The notes under the pieces: model-generated
The model's database searches: none
What the model saw: only the letters and a program-made list of their open reading frames with translations
What the model was told of the DNA's origin: nothing
Made by a program: the position numbers and the translations under genes
Shown here: piece after piece, positions 49,811-62,386 of the stretch
Position numbering within the stretch: the stretch's first letter is position 1
Layout of the letters: every line of letters begins with the position of its first letter
Source of the DNA: Progne subis subis
Taxonomy: Eukaryota > Chordata > Aves > Passeriformes > Hirundinidae
Length of the DNA: 64,000 nt
Assembly: GCA_022316685.1 (NCBI GenBank)
Contig: JAKJHU010000030.1
Location: 18,436,893-18,500,892 of the forward strand
Direction of reading: 5' to 3'

Positions 49811-49844
49811 TGAAAATCTCAGTGTTTGCAAACTGAGATTTTCA
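49811..49844. repeat. Perfect 12-bp inverted repeat in LRRC6 intron
   Basis: TGAAAATCTCAG (49811-49822), a 10-base loop, then CTGAGATTTTCA (49833-49844). The arms are exact complements. No flanking target duplication or known element recognised. Confidence 0.85.
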
Positions 49845-52749
49845 AGTTCAGGTCTAAAAATAGATGAAGTTCACAGTTTCTGGCACTGCTAGCTGCTGCT
49901 GAGTGTTCTCTACCTAAAAAAATTATGGTCAAACACTAAAGCAACACACAAAAATAAATGAAATCCTTTATTTCTTCCTGACCTTTCTTCCCCCTTTGAA
50001 AGGCTATTTCTACCTTCACGTACTTTGACTAGGCTTTTAAAGAATACAACTAGAAGATTCCACAATAAAGAAAGTTTTGCACATTTATAGCAACCTGCTG
50101 AACAATCTGGTGTGTGACACATGGCATACACGATAATCTGGTATTTCTTGATAGTTTACATTTTTATTTACACAGTCTTTAATCCCTGTACTTAATATTT
50201 AAATTATTTGACAGTTACATTTCCCTATGTCAGTGTCTGAATTTCAATAAAATTTTGATTGCTAGAGATTTCTCCTGTCTTTGATGCAGAATATATGGTT
50301 ATTGACATGTGATTGAAAGTTTCCTTTCTGGTAGCAGGATATCTAAAGATTTTTAGGAGTCATAACCAACTGCTTTGAAGAGGCACTTTTTCAAGTTTTT
50401 TAACATTGTGATTGAAACAGGACAAAAAATCATTATCAGCCTAGACAAAGTACTAAAAAATCCTTTTCTTGAATAAAAAAATGGAGTGATTCCAGTATAT
50501 GGAATGACATATTACTTGGGAGCTTAGAGAAAGACAAATCTTTATTTAGGTATGTTAAAAACTGATGGTGAACGTGGGACACTTGTCATACTCTGGTCTC
50601 AATTTTTGAAAATATAAGGTTAGAAAAAAATATACTAGGTAATCTAAGCAAATAATTATGGTTTTTTAAGTACCAGGAAAATTAATTCCTCTTTCATTGT
50701 GTAAGAGACCTTTTAAATCTCTGTATATGTCTGTAACCTGAAATGAAGCTGTAACTGGAGTCTTCAGAATCAGTGGGAAGATACAAACACTGACAGTATC
50801 AAATGCATTTCTCAGGGACAAAACAACAGTGAAGAATAACTAACAAATCAGTGGTAAATGTTCTGATAAATAAAAGGCTGATGATATGTAGGCTGTTCTT
50901 TCTAAAAGACAAGTATATTTCACAAATAGGATTCATCCGACTGAGAATGCATATATATTACTAGTGTCCATGTTTCTAAAAGTTAGACAGAAAATCACAG
51001 CCACTGTGACATTTTCAACTTCACTGTTCCATCCTTTTCCTTCTTTTGAACAATCATTTCAAGATACTAAATTTTAAACTGACCTTGTCTGCAAGCAAGA
51101 AATGCTCCAATACCTGCAAATACAATGCAAATTGACTCTGAATTTCTATATGTGGCTATAATATTATCTTATTTTCTCTCCTTTCACTGTTAAATTTGTC
51201 AGCCAAACTTGAAACCCTCAAACACTTGGGAAACATATACTGAAAACACACTTTATTCTAACAAAGTTTTTTCAAAGTTATGAAATGTGAGAAAGCAACT
51301 TTTAAGTCCATCTTGGCCTTCAGACTTTGTCCTTGTCCCATAAGCACAACCAAAGATAACTTTAGACTCCAGAAGGGCATTTCTGGAGCCTTCTCACCTT
51401 TATTACAAGTTATGGTTTATCAGATGCCAATATGCAAATTAATTTTCAAATCACTTTTGAGGTACACCATCTTTTGTTCTCCTCATTAGACAACTGATGG
51501 ACGTGTACAACCTCTACTTTGATTAGCTCCAGGCCTCTATGAGAATGCAAATTACTCCATACTTTGAGATTAATTTGAGTAAAAAACATTTTTACCATGT
51601 TGCTTAGTCATATCTGACTATGCTTTCTAGTTAAGAAGCCAAAGGAACTACAGTTCTTATAATTCCTCCTTTCCTATATAATATTACTTGCATTCTAAAT
51701 GTTCTCAATGTCTTCATGACAGCTAGCAAAATTCATTGTGAGAAATTACTAATTCTGCAAACTATTCAACTCTCAAGATTTGTGATCTAATCCCAGGTAT
51801 TTATCAAAGGCATTACATCTCAATAAAACTGATAACTGACTTGTCATTTGTGATCTGCACACATTTATTCATCTATCATTCAGGACACTCTTCAGATGCA
51901 CTTGGCTTTCTTCGCATTGAACTGTTTGTGCTTGGTTTAGACACTGAGAATTCAGGTTCTGAAAGACCATGTAAATCCTCTTGCAGTTCTTTCAGATCAA
52001 TGCCATTCAGTTTCTGACTTCATCTTACCTCTCCTTCCCAGCCCTGAGGAAATGACTCATTTTGTTCTACTGTATTTCTCTTCACTACACTGAGTTCTCT
52101 CCCTTCCAAATCATCACATCCTTCTGTGTAAGCTGTAGGAATTAAAGACTGGGAGAGACTGTGGAAAGGCAGTATTCTGTCACTTCACAAGGACTGCTTC
52201 AAGAATTCAAATTAGAACTTCTCACTCTCAAAGATTCTTACTCTTACATCTACAATTTTTTTCCACAAATATGTTCTTTCCCTCTTCTTCACCAAAATTA
52301 ATCAAGATAAATCAGGGTCATCCAGTAAAACAGAGCTTTGCAGTATGTTTCATCTTCAGCAACAGATATCAAGTGACATAGTTATAGAGAATTTTTGAAA
52401 TAATCAGTTTTTTATTCTTTATTTGTTAATAAGCAAAGAAAAGCTCAACGAAAACCAATGACTTCTCCAAGAAAACCAAAGTAATGCTTGTTTATCACTG
52501 AAATTGCAAACCATAAAAGAAGTTATGTTAATGAGTTTTATGACGTTTGCTAGAAAAAGATTGGAATTAAAATCCAATACACTGATTAAAAACATTCAAG
52601 TTTTCTCAGTCTCAAGTTTAATATAACTTACAGGTAATTTTATATATTTTATGTGTCTCACAATTAGTGAAATTTAGTTGAAACCAGATAACCCATTCAA
52701 AGGCATTTATGGGTTCACTAGCAGACAGAGGTAGACAATCCAGCAGCAC

Positions 52750-52830
52750 TTTTTTTTTTTTTTTTCCCCTCCTTAAGAATCCAGATGAAAAAAAAAAAAA
52801 AACCAAAAAAAAAACCCCACAACCAAAAAC
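52750..52830. repeat. T-run followed by A/C-only tract
   Basis: A run of 16 T (52750-52765), a 22-base spacer, then a 43-base stretch of only A and C (52788-52830) starting with 15 A. Same layout as the larger tract at 16542-16791. Confidence 0.9.
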
Positions 52831-54242
52831 TGACACATAACCAAAAAATTGCCAAAAGCCAAAAGTTATTCACTGCCACTAGGAATGGATTCCAGTAGAA
52901 TGTAAGTCAGATTTCCAACCTAATGTATGACATGGCACTCTCCAGAGCATGCGCAGGCTTGGTCACCCAATGCATTCCTGCATAGCTAAGAGGGGAAAAG
53001 ACACTTAGGGCAGTCAGATTTGCAATGCCTGAACTACAAAGATAGAAATCACCTCTACCTTACATTCCTTACTTCAATATAAAAGGTGTGTATAGATCAG
53101 AACTTGCTGATTAGTTTTTAATTCTGCAGCAATTGCCACTCTATTCCTTTGCCTCTTCAAATTAGACCATTCTCTGGCTACATTTCTCAACCTCTCTGTA
53201 TATAAAGATCTACAGTAATAAAAAACAAAATAAAGCAAAAGACGAAAACTCAAAAAATGAAACAAAAAAGCTGTATTCCTATGAATATTTCATTACTGGA
53301 GGAATTCAAAGGTGTGTATATTTATATTTAGAGACATTTTGATTTTTATTTATTTTTGTTCTTCTCCAACACAGTAAAGGAAGACTAGTCTAAGACTAGT
53401 AGGTATGAGACAAGGATTGTTGACTTTATGTAGCTGTTACTCTTAAGATTTCCAGTACAACTTCAGAAAAGTCAGTTTCTATCTACTTCTGAATTTCCTC
53501 TATGCAGCTGTGGAGAACTCAACTTTGATATCTTACAGCTGAACTGTGAGGCCAGTTCCAGTAAGGAATGACACACTCAGCTACTGCATTAATAGACACT
53601 TTGTAAATATAATAAATCAGTCTGTCAAATTCCTTCCACAGAAACTTGCCTCTTTGAAGGCTCCAAATACAGTTTTGTATATAGTCACAGAAAAATTCTC
53701 TCATACATGGTAGTATCATCATGTAATCTAGCTAACAAGAGTTAAAGAGATTTAAAGCTCTGCATTACAGTTTGGCAGATTATATGTCTGACAGCATTTA
53801 GCTAAGACATCTGTAGCTGTCAAGTATAATCACTGTAATGAATGTTCTTCTGTAATCTAAGAGACAACTATTCAGCAAATTTTTAACATCTGGCTAGTCA
53901 GCATCTTTTCAACTAAAGAGGTCAAAACATACTATTTTTCAAAAGAACTGTAAGTCAAAGACCCTCTTCCTACTTCTACTTTTGTGGTATATATTCCTGT
54001 AATATTATAGCCATCAAAATCTTCAGGAAGCATATTCATAACTACCTAAAACTGCATAGAAATCAAACACAAATTATTGGAGTTTCACTATGGCACAGAA
54101 TATCTTTAGTTCATCAGCTGGCAGGAATGGGCACCATTTCACATTATTACTTTCATGCTCCCATTATTAAACATTTACTATGCAGCCAAAACTAAAGGTA
54201 AACAGAGGGTTCTGAGGAAATATATTTTCCTAATCCACAAGT

Positions 54243-54328
54243 TGGTGGTGTTTTGTTTGTTTCTTCATTTGTTTTTTTTTTTGTTTTGTTTTGTTTGTTT
54301 GTTGTTTGTTTTTGTTGTTTGTTTTTTT
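54243..54328. repeat. T/G-rich (GTTT)n tract
   Basis: GTTT, GTTTT and GTT units. From 54268 to 54328 the plus strand has only T and G. It lies ~75 bases from the 3' tail of the neighbouring CR1. Confidence 0.9.
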
Positions 54329-54404
54329 AAACTTATTTCTTGTAATGCTTTTAAAGATTTAGCTCCACTTCTGTGGAAAAGCACCATTCCTTTTGCGAAG
54401 ATGA

Positions 54405-55820
54405 GTCATAGAATAGACTCACAGAATGGTTTGGGCTGGAAGAAAAATTTACAGGTCATTCAGTCCAACCCCTCTGCAATGAGCAAGGCACATCCTCAAC
54501 CAAATCAGGTGGCTCAGAATCCCATTCAACCTGACCTTGAATGTTTATAGGGATGGGGCATCCATCCACTCTCTGGGCAACTGGTGCAGTGTTTCACCAC
54601 CCTCATAACACAAAAACTCTTTCTTATGTATTTCCCCTCATTTGCTTTAAAACAATTATGCCTTGAAATCTGTCCCCATCTTTTTTACAAGATTATTTTT
54701 AGTATGAAAGGCTGCTAGAAGGTCTCCCTGAAGCCTTATCTTTTCCAGACTGAAGAAGCCAGACTCTCTCAGCCTTTCCTCATAGGAGAGATGCTCCAGC
54801 CCTCTGATAATTTTTGTGGCCTTCCTCTGGACTGGCTCTGGTAGATCCATGTCTTTCCTGTACTAAGGATCCCAGAGCTGGATGCAGAATTCCAGGAGGG
54901 GCCTTGGTAGAGCAGAGAGTGAGAATCCCCTCCCTCAATCTGCTGTCCATGCTGCTTTTGATGCCATCCAGGACATGGCTGGCTTTCTGGCCTGCAAGTG
55001 CACACTACCTGCTCATGTCCAGTTTTTCATTCACCAGTATCCCCAAGTTCTTTCCAGGGCTGCCCTCAATCCCTTCTTTCCTCAGCCTTTATTTATACCA
55101 GGACCTGTCCTGACCAATGTATACCACCTTGCATTTGACCTTGTTCAACCTGATGACATTCACGTGAACACACTTCTCAAGCTTGTTCATGTCCCTTTGG
55201 ATGGCATCCCCCCTTCTGGCATGTGAACTGCACCATCCAGCTTGGAGTCACCCAGAAGCTTGCTGAGAGTGTGCTTGACATAAAATTGTACTGGTCCCAT
55301 TATGGGCCCCTGAGTGACACCACTTGTCAGTGACCTCCATACAGAGACTGAGTCATTGCCTACTCCCCTCTGGACACAACCATCCTACCAATTCTTGATC
55401 CACCAAAAAGTCCACCCATCTTACCCAGTTAGAGAGAAGGATGTTGTGGGGGATCATGACCAAGGCCTCACAGAAGTCCATACAGATGACAGCTGTAGCT
55501 GTTCACTTGTTCATTGATACAGTCATTCGATCACAGAAGGCCACTAAGTTGGCCTAGCCCTTGGTGGAGCTGTCCTGGCTTTCCTGAATCACTCCTCTCT
55601 CCTCCATGTGCCTCAACACAGCTTCAAGGAGGACCTATTCCAGGATTCCCAGGCAGAGTAGAAACCCTAAAGGTGAGGCTGATGGTTGAAGAGTTCCTAG
55701 CATTCTTCTTTCTACTCTTTTTAAAAGTGGGTAGCAACATGGGTGCAACATTTCCATTTCTCCAGTCACCAGGAACTTCACCTGATTTCCATGACTTTGC
55801 AGGTATAATGGAGAGTAAGT
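54405..55820 (-). mobile_element. Long CR1 LINE fragment in LRRC6 intron, sense to the gene
   Basis: The inverted CR1 3' tail (TCATAGAATAGACTCACAGA) is followed by over 1.3 kb of inverted 3' UTR and ORF2 body. Landmarks include CTCTCAGCCTTTCCTCATAG, ATGCAGAATTCCAGGAGGGG, GTATCCCCAAGTTCTTTCC and TTTGACCTTGTTCAACCTGA. A short minus-strand piece reads [20 protein letters not shown] (54656-54850), the usual C-terminal CR1 coding. Stops and frame breaks make it inactive. It lies in the same direction as LRRC6. The right edge is approximate. Confidence 0.92.
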
Positions 55821-56926
55821 ATTGTCCATTTGACCTAGACCTTCTAAAAATATTTGAAATACTTGGTAATCAGAGTGATGCACTGTTGTAATAATGACTG
55901 CTGCTTAAGGAAAGGGTACAGTCCTTGGTGCTCACTAGTAACCTCAACAAATTTTTGCAGGTGCCCCAACATCTTCTTATAAGGCAGATCATCAAGAAAA
56001 GAAGTAAATGGCTGATTTTTATTAGGAATAAGAAATTAAAAGTAGAATTAATGACAATTGACTCTTGCAGAACCATTTTTCCAGTGTCCTAAAGATTGAG
56101 GCCAAGAACAGCCACAATACAAAATGCTAGTTTTTACTAACTGCTTAGACTTTTTAACAAGATTCAACACAATGAAATCAAACAAGGAAACAAGTGCAAC
56201 ATTTCAAATATAAACAGATAAATAGCTTAAGGGACTTTGCTGTTACAATATCTTACTCTAGTATGAATACCATTGGCTGTAGCAAAAGGAGAAGGAAAGA
56301 TTAAAACATGTATCATGGTATTTGTACTTAGGCCAAATGTCCATGAACCCTACAGCAGCACTTGCTGAGGGTAAAAACAGAAAACAGTGCATCACTGATA
56401 TTCATTTGCTTTGGGCGGTCATTAATTACAAGATTTCAAGAGCTGGAGTTGACATCACATCTAATAGGATGGATCTGTGTTACAAAACCTTGCAGAATTG
56501 CTTTTTGAACCTATTTACTAGAGCAGTAGATCAACCTGTATAACAGTAAGAAAATACATTAATGAGAGAGATTAAAAATAATTGTTTTCTGAAAGGTTTC
56601 CAGAGCTGGGTTCCATAGCAAGGAACTCTGTGGAGGCCATTCTCAGTTGGCAATTTTGTTTTAGTATATACCAGTTAACAACCTGAATGAGCTGATGGAA
56701 GAAAAAACTGTTAGACAAAAATATGTGGTTTTTTGGCTCTGCTATTAAAGGAGATGCCTTTTTAATAAACAGCACCAGACAGATTATTAATCTAAAGCTT
56801 TTAGACATAATTTTACTCTACATTAATCAATATTTTCTTATTTTCAACAATAACAGAAGTACATATTCTGGCATCTGAATAACACACTGATAAAAATAAA
56901 ACATACAGGAGATAAAAAGGAATTAC

Positions 56927-57012
56927 CTTCTCATGGTTTTTTGCTGTATATTGCAGTCAGGATGTTTAATTGAAGCTGAAACTTTTTCCTTAGCCAGGAT
57001 TATTTCTTTAGC
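56927..57012 (-). CDS. LRRC6: LRRC6 coding exon (C-terminal tail; likely exon 11)
   Basis: 86 bases: 28 codons plus two bases (AG) of a split arginine codon completed by G at 47196. The acceptor is TTTTTATTTCAG before 57012 and the donor is GTAATT after 56927. The peptide starts AKEIILAKEKVSASIK and ends QQKTMR. It is lysine-rich and much less conserved than its neighbours: the human counterpart is of about the same length but keeps only scattered identities. Identification rests on its place, its length, the exact phase match with the exons on both sides and its splice sites. It is probably a disordered linker between the CS domain and the conserved extreme C-terminus. Confidence 0.85.
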
Positions 57013-58172
57013 CTGAAATAAAAATAAACAAAACATAATTCTCATAGAAGTTGACACCTTTGCTTGCAAGCATTTAAATAATCTTTCAAAAATAGAAAAT
57101 TGAGAGTGTCTGCATAAATTTTCTCTTGTGACATTTACTCTTTCTGTTACATTTTAACACACTTCACTCAGCATGAAACACAAACATAAGGCAAGTTAAA
57201 CCAAATTATCTGAATGGAAATATAGTCAAGCATTTATAAAATTATACATCAAAGAGTACTAAAATATATACGTCTACTTGTATTTAAATATATATACTGT
57301 CTTGTTTAGCTCCATGTTAATAATGCACATTACTGATTGCATTTCAGCTCTGGTGTCCAAGTACTTGTTCTGACATTTTTATTACAAAATCAGCTGCAGT
57401 CTGGATCTCTCCTCACTCAAATGACAAGTGAACATAAACTCACTCAGCTCCTTTGCTAAAACAGAACCTAGGTTCAAAGTCCAGATGAATTCCCCTTCTC
57501 AAGGAAAACATGTCCACCATGATTTTTCAGAAAATGTGTTATTGACAAAAGGGTATCTCTCTGCAAAAGGATTTCTTTCCCTTTTGGAACAGCAGCATGG
57601 GAGAAGGAACCCTTAAGCATTTGAAAGGAGGAAGAACAGGAACAATACCAAATTGTTATTTTATTGAGTAATGCAATTTATTTGAGAGCAGTCTGTTCCA
57701 GGTGCCTAGTGAAGGCATTTAGTCTCCATTGTGAACCCCAAATGATATAGCCTGTAGCTTCTGTCATCTGTTTCTGGAAATCAGTGTGAAGAGGCTGAAA
57801 CCCTCTGATTCTGTAAATGCTCTGACGAAGGAAAGGCGGCCTTGTTTCTTTCTACCTTGCCTCTTTTCAAGTGTTCTTTTCTTCTAACAGAAATTCATTC
57901 TGTTGATCCCCTTGGGAATTGTGCTCCTTACTTTGTCCTCAGAGCACACCATCAAGGATGGTGAAGAAACATACTGATTCTGCACTCATAAGAAAACAGA
58001 ACTGACCTTGGAACTTCAAAAGGATAAGGATTTGCCTACTTTGGGCTCAGTAGAAGGATAACTGAAATTTGAAGCTTGTGGTATATAGCATAATGGACTA
58101 AATTAATAAAATGAAGCTTTCTGAAAATTATTCTATGATACTAATACTGTGATTTCTAATATTTACATTTTT

Positions 58173-58671
58173 CTGTGCAGTTTTGGGCACCACAATATAA
58201 AAAATACATTAAGCTATGGGAGAGCATCAAAGGAGGCCACAAGGATGGTGAAGGGTCTGGAGGAGAAGCTCTATGAGGAGTGGCTAAGGTCACTTGATTT
58301 CTTCAGCCTGGAGGAGATTGAGGGGAGGCTTCACTGAGGTCTTCAACATCCTCATGAGAGGAAGAGGAGGAGCAGGCACTCTTCTCTCTGGTGACCAGTG
58401 ACAGGGCCCAAGGGAATGGGCTGGAGTTGTGTCAGGGGAGGTTTAGGTTGGACATTAGGAAATGGTTCTTTACCCAGGGGGTGTTTGGACACTGGAACAG
58501 GCTCCTCAGGGAAGTGGTCACAGCAGCACACCTGAAAGAGTTCAAGAAGCACCTTGACAATGCTCTCAGGCACATGGTGTGACTCTTGGGGTGTCCTGTG
58601 CGGGGCCAGGAGTTGGATTTGATGATCCTGATGGGTTCCATCAAATTCAGCATATCTTATGATTCTATGAT
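58173..58671 (+). mobile_element. CR1 LINE 3' fragment in LRRC6 intron, antisense to the gene
   Basis: Sense CR1 from the CAGTTTTGGGCACC region through CTATGAGGAGTGGCTAAGGT, CAGTGACAGGGCCCAAGGGA, GGACACTGGAACAGGCTCCT and GGAGTTGGATTTGATGATCC, ending in TTATGATTCTATGATT. Closely similar in structure to the copy at 28751-29054. Coding broken. Confidence 0.93.
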
Positions 58672-60600
58672 TAATTTGAAATGAGAAAATGCACCCCTTT
58701 TATCTAAGTGTTCTAGATATAGATGTTTTAAATAAAATCTGGGGTATATTAGAGAAAACAGAAGGAATATGTGAAAGCCGTATTTTTATTAATCTTTTCA
58801 GTCCACTTCTTTTTTTTTTTTTTTCCTGCAGTGGCTTTCTTATTCTACAATGGGAATTCCTCTGAGTAACAGATTTTCCCTGAAACACGTTTATGCTGAA
58901 AGATTATTAGATTTATAGGGTTCCACAGCTGTGTCTCCACATGCCTTTGATGGTAATGAAATATTACTGCATTTACTGTACCTAGATAAGTGAGAATTAT
59001 ATAAAGTAATTCTATCAAATAACACTGGCATGCATAATACATACCACTCTTATTTTTAGATTAATTAAGGAATCTAACTCTCATTGATCTTTAAATTTCT
59101 AATCACCTTTGAAAGCCTGGGCAATAAAAAGCTGTCAGCATTCATTTGTGACTGGCAATATAATAAATAATTAATCAAAAGTCCAAATTTTTCTCTCCAA
59201 CCCACTAAATTAAGAAAAAGGAAGTTTTAAAACATGACAGAGAATGTCTCAGAACCCTAAATAAAACCTGCTTGTTAATAACACTAGGATTTGATACTTT
59301 TACTCAGGCAGTTATTAAAATGCTGGTGTAATCAACTGATGACATTTTATTAAATAATTTATTTAATATGCCAATTTTAATTAAATTCTTTTAAAGAATC
59401 TCCCAGTTTTTCATTTTCCTGTATCATCTGCAAAGATGATGCTGCCAAAGCATAGAGATTCAAAATCTGAGAAGCTACATGTCAAAAACATTTCTCCCAG
59501 AACATGAGGCATGTACAATGTAGTCACTATCAACACCTTACTTACACAAAATCTCCATACAAAGGATTTTTGCAGTATAAACACTCCACTTTAAAAGTGT
59601 CACTATATTATTTCACTGAACATTGTGCCCTTCAGTTTCTTTTGATGACCTTCCAAAAAACATTGGTAAACACTGCCTTAGAAAGGCACCGATTCTGTGG
59701 TTATTTGTTGTGTAGCAAGTAAAATGTTTAAAAAATATGTTTCCAAAATGAATGTGAAAATTTTCATTTCTTTTACTTCATGTGGAATTTACTATCTCCA
59801 ACTTCTGTGGTGTGGCAAGGTCATCTCATAAGCAAGGAAAGAGGTTTTGGTTTTGTTTTTAAAGACTTGGAAACTATAAACATGCTGGAAGATGAATGGT
59901 GAAAGATTTATTAACCTGATCAGAAACTCAATAAAACAAGGGAAAAACACTTAAAATTGAGATAGACTTCTGCTGTGTTATCAATAAGAGAGAGAAAGAA
60001 ATTGTTATGATACTATTGCATGAAGCTTATTATAGGAGGCTATTTTTAGATTAGTGGACAACATTTCAGTTATGTAAGGAATGTGCTAGGCCCTTTATCT
60101 AGTTGCAAAAAAATTATTATTTTGATAACTGGTTTTTAGGAACAAAAGGATAAAATACAGTCTAACATAGGCATTAAGTTTGTCTTGTCACTGATACAGT
60201 CTGAAAGAAATTGACTGCATTCTGGTCTTCCTATTATCTTACTAAGAGGAATTCCCATTAAGTTGGTGATCTCACACTAGTATTCCCAAGCACTGATATA
60301 ATCAGCCACAATATTCTGCAAGAAAAATATCTATTGGCCTTCCTGTTGTCAATCATTATTCATTTACCTTTCTTCCTATATTACATCCCATTAATAATAA
60401 CAATGAAATTTGTATGGATTGAGAATATCTGAAGAGGATCTATGCCCCAAAAATTTAAACAGAGCATTCTATTTCAGTCCTAGGGGAAGAGAACAGATTC
60501 TGTGTCTGCAATAAATAACAGCGAACAATAGGTTAGTATCTGTTACATGCAATGCAGTGAAGTAGCACAGATCCATCTTTGGTCAGCAAATCCATGAAGT

Positions 60601-61245
60601 TCACAGGATCACAGAACTGGCAGGGACTTGTGGAGGTCATCTGGTCCAAGCCTCCTGCTCAAACAGGGCCCACTTAAGCCCAGTTGCCCAGGACCATGTC
60701 CAGAGGGCTTTAGAATATCACCAGGGACCAAGGATTCACAACCTCCCGGGGTGACCTGTGCAGGCAACTCGTCAGCCCCTCAGTAAGAGCTTCCTGGTCT
60801 TCAGAGGGAACTCCAGCATTTTAGTCTGTGCCCACTGCCTCTGATGCTGTCATTGGACACCACCAAAAAGAGCCTGGCTCTGACTCTTTGTACACTCCCT
60901 GTTCTTCAGGCTGGACAGTCCCAGCTCTCTCAGCCTTTCCTCATAGGAGAGGTGCTTTAGTTCCTTGATCACCTTTGTGGACCTTTGCTGGATCCTCTCC
61001 AGTATGTCCATGTCTCTCTTGCACTGGCGCACTGGCGAGTGCAGCACTGGACGCTGCACTCCACGTCTCTCACCAATGCTGAACAGAGGGGGTGGGGGGA
61101 GGACGGCCTTCCTCCACCTGCTGGCAATGCTCCTAATACTGCTCAGGATACAGCTGGTGTTCTCTGACAGAAGAGGGTATTGCTGACTCATGTTCAACTT
61201 TGTGGCAACCAAGACTCCCAGGTGCTTTTCTGTAAAGCTACTTCC
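60601..61245 (-). mobile_element. CR1 LINE 3' fragment in LRRC6 intron, sense to the gene
   Basis: The inverted tail (TCACAGGATCACAGAACTGG) is followed by the inverted 3' UTR and ORF2 end: CTGCTCAAACAGGGCCCA, CTCTCAGCCTTTCCTCATAG, TTGCTGGATCCTCTCCAGTA, CAACTTTGTGGCAACCAAGA. A minus-strand frame here (60850-61284) includes DILERIQQRSTKVIKELKHL and [14 protein letters not shown], standard CR1 coding. A local duplication (GCACTGGC units, 61021-61036) interrupts it. Right edge approximate. Confidence 0.92.
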
Positions 61246-62285
61246 AGAATCCAGTGACAACGAAGACACCATGCAGAACTCCATTCATGCACCTCTCGCT
61301 GTGTCGAAGCTACTCAAGCAGTTTTAACCAAACCAAGGCCAAGCTGAGACCATCTGCCCAGTTATTCTATAGTGCTTCCATCTCCTCGTGTTTTACACCT
61401 ATCTGAGAATCATGTGTTCTGAGATAAAGTATGCTCCAGAGCCTCAGGCTAGGCAAAATTTGTAGGTGTAGCTAAAATGTCAAGGTAGGTTAAATATAAA
61501 GTTAATAATGGAATAAAGGCAGTTCTTAATCACAGTATGAAGAGAGAATATTCATTTTGCTGATTTAGGTATCATTTTAAATGCAGGCAGCAAAGTTAAT
61601 ATATATCCAGAGACACTTGGAAATATTTACATTTTCTAAGGCATTGATCATCCACAAAGGGCCTAGGAAGATGTAGGAGTAATAAAAGCAGGGTATGGGA
61701 CAGAAAACTGACAGTACTTAAAATAACCCAAAGACAAGTATCTATTAAACAAACAAACAAACAATCAAATGTATTTTAAATCTGTGAAAATTTCAAATTA
61801 AAACATCAAGGCCTCATTTTCAAACAAATTTATGGAAACATAAATTCTCATTTGAATGAATTTTGAACATTCATAAAATATCTACCTTAACCAAAAAAGT
61901 GCAATTTTCAGTATTCTTACTGTTTTTTGGCAAAAAATGCATGTTTAATGCTAGAGTGACAGTTTGTGATTTGATATGGGGCTGTCCTCATAGGGACAGA
62001 CAGATGGTTATGGGACTGGAATGCAGAAGGGGACATAGAAGGTAATAACCAGAAACAGAAAAAGTCAAAAGTTAGAGATATTAGGTGCATGGTCTTAGAA
62101 TTAAATCTGAGCAGAAAGAGAAAAAAATGACCCCCATACAGCAAGTTAAGCTATTTCAGCTAAATAGCTTCATCCTTCAGAAGGAAATGCTGTATTTGAC
62201 ATATTCTGGTGGACTCACATCTCCTGCCCTTACAGAACAGAGAAAATTCCTAAAGGCCAGAAAGGTAAGGCTAGAGCACCAAGAA

Positions 62286-62386
62286 GTTTTTTTGTTTTTG
62301 TTTTTGTGTGGGTTTTTTGGTGTGTTTTTCTTGTTTGTTTGTTTTGTGGGGGTTTTTTTTGTTGTTGTTGTTTGTTTGTTTGTTTT
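62286..62386. repeat. T/G-only low-complexity tract in LRRC6 intron
   Basis: 101 bases of only T and G on the plus strand except one C at 62330. Units are GTTTT, GTTT and GTT. The minus strand (the LRRC6 sense strand) is A/C-only. Confidence 0.92.

Larger units (their letters stand above)
47197..56926 (-). other. LRRC6: LRRC6 intron (likely intron 11)
   Basis: GT...AG intron of 9730 bases, phase 2. The acceptor has a good pyrimidine tract (TTGTTTCCCTCTTGCCTCAG). It contains an inverted repeat at 49811-49844, a T-run/A-run pair at 52750-52830, a T/G tract at 54243-54328 and a long CR1 piece at 54405-55820. A slightly GC-richer block lies at 48380-48600 without recognisable coding. The remainder (47614-49800, 49850-52749, 52840-54240, 55821-56920) is A/T-rich with no recognised exon. 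Confidence 0.9.

Noticed and set aside
54155..54550. 131-codon plus-strand frame
   Set aside because: It spans a T/G tract and the inverted tail of a CR1.
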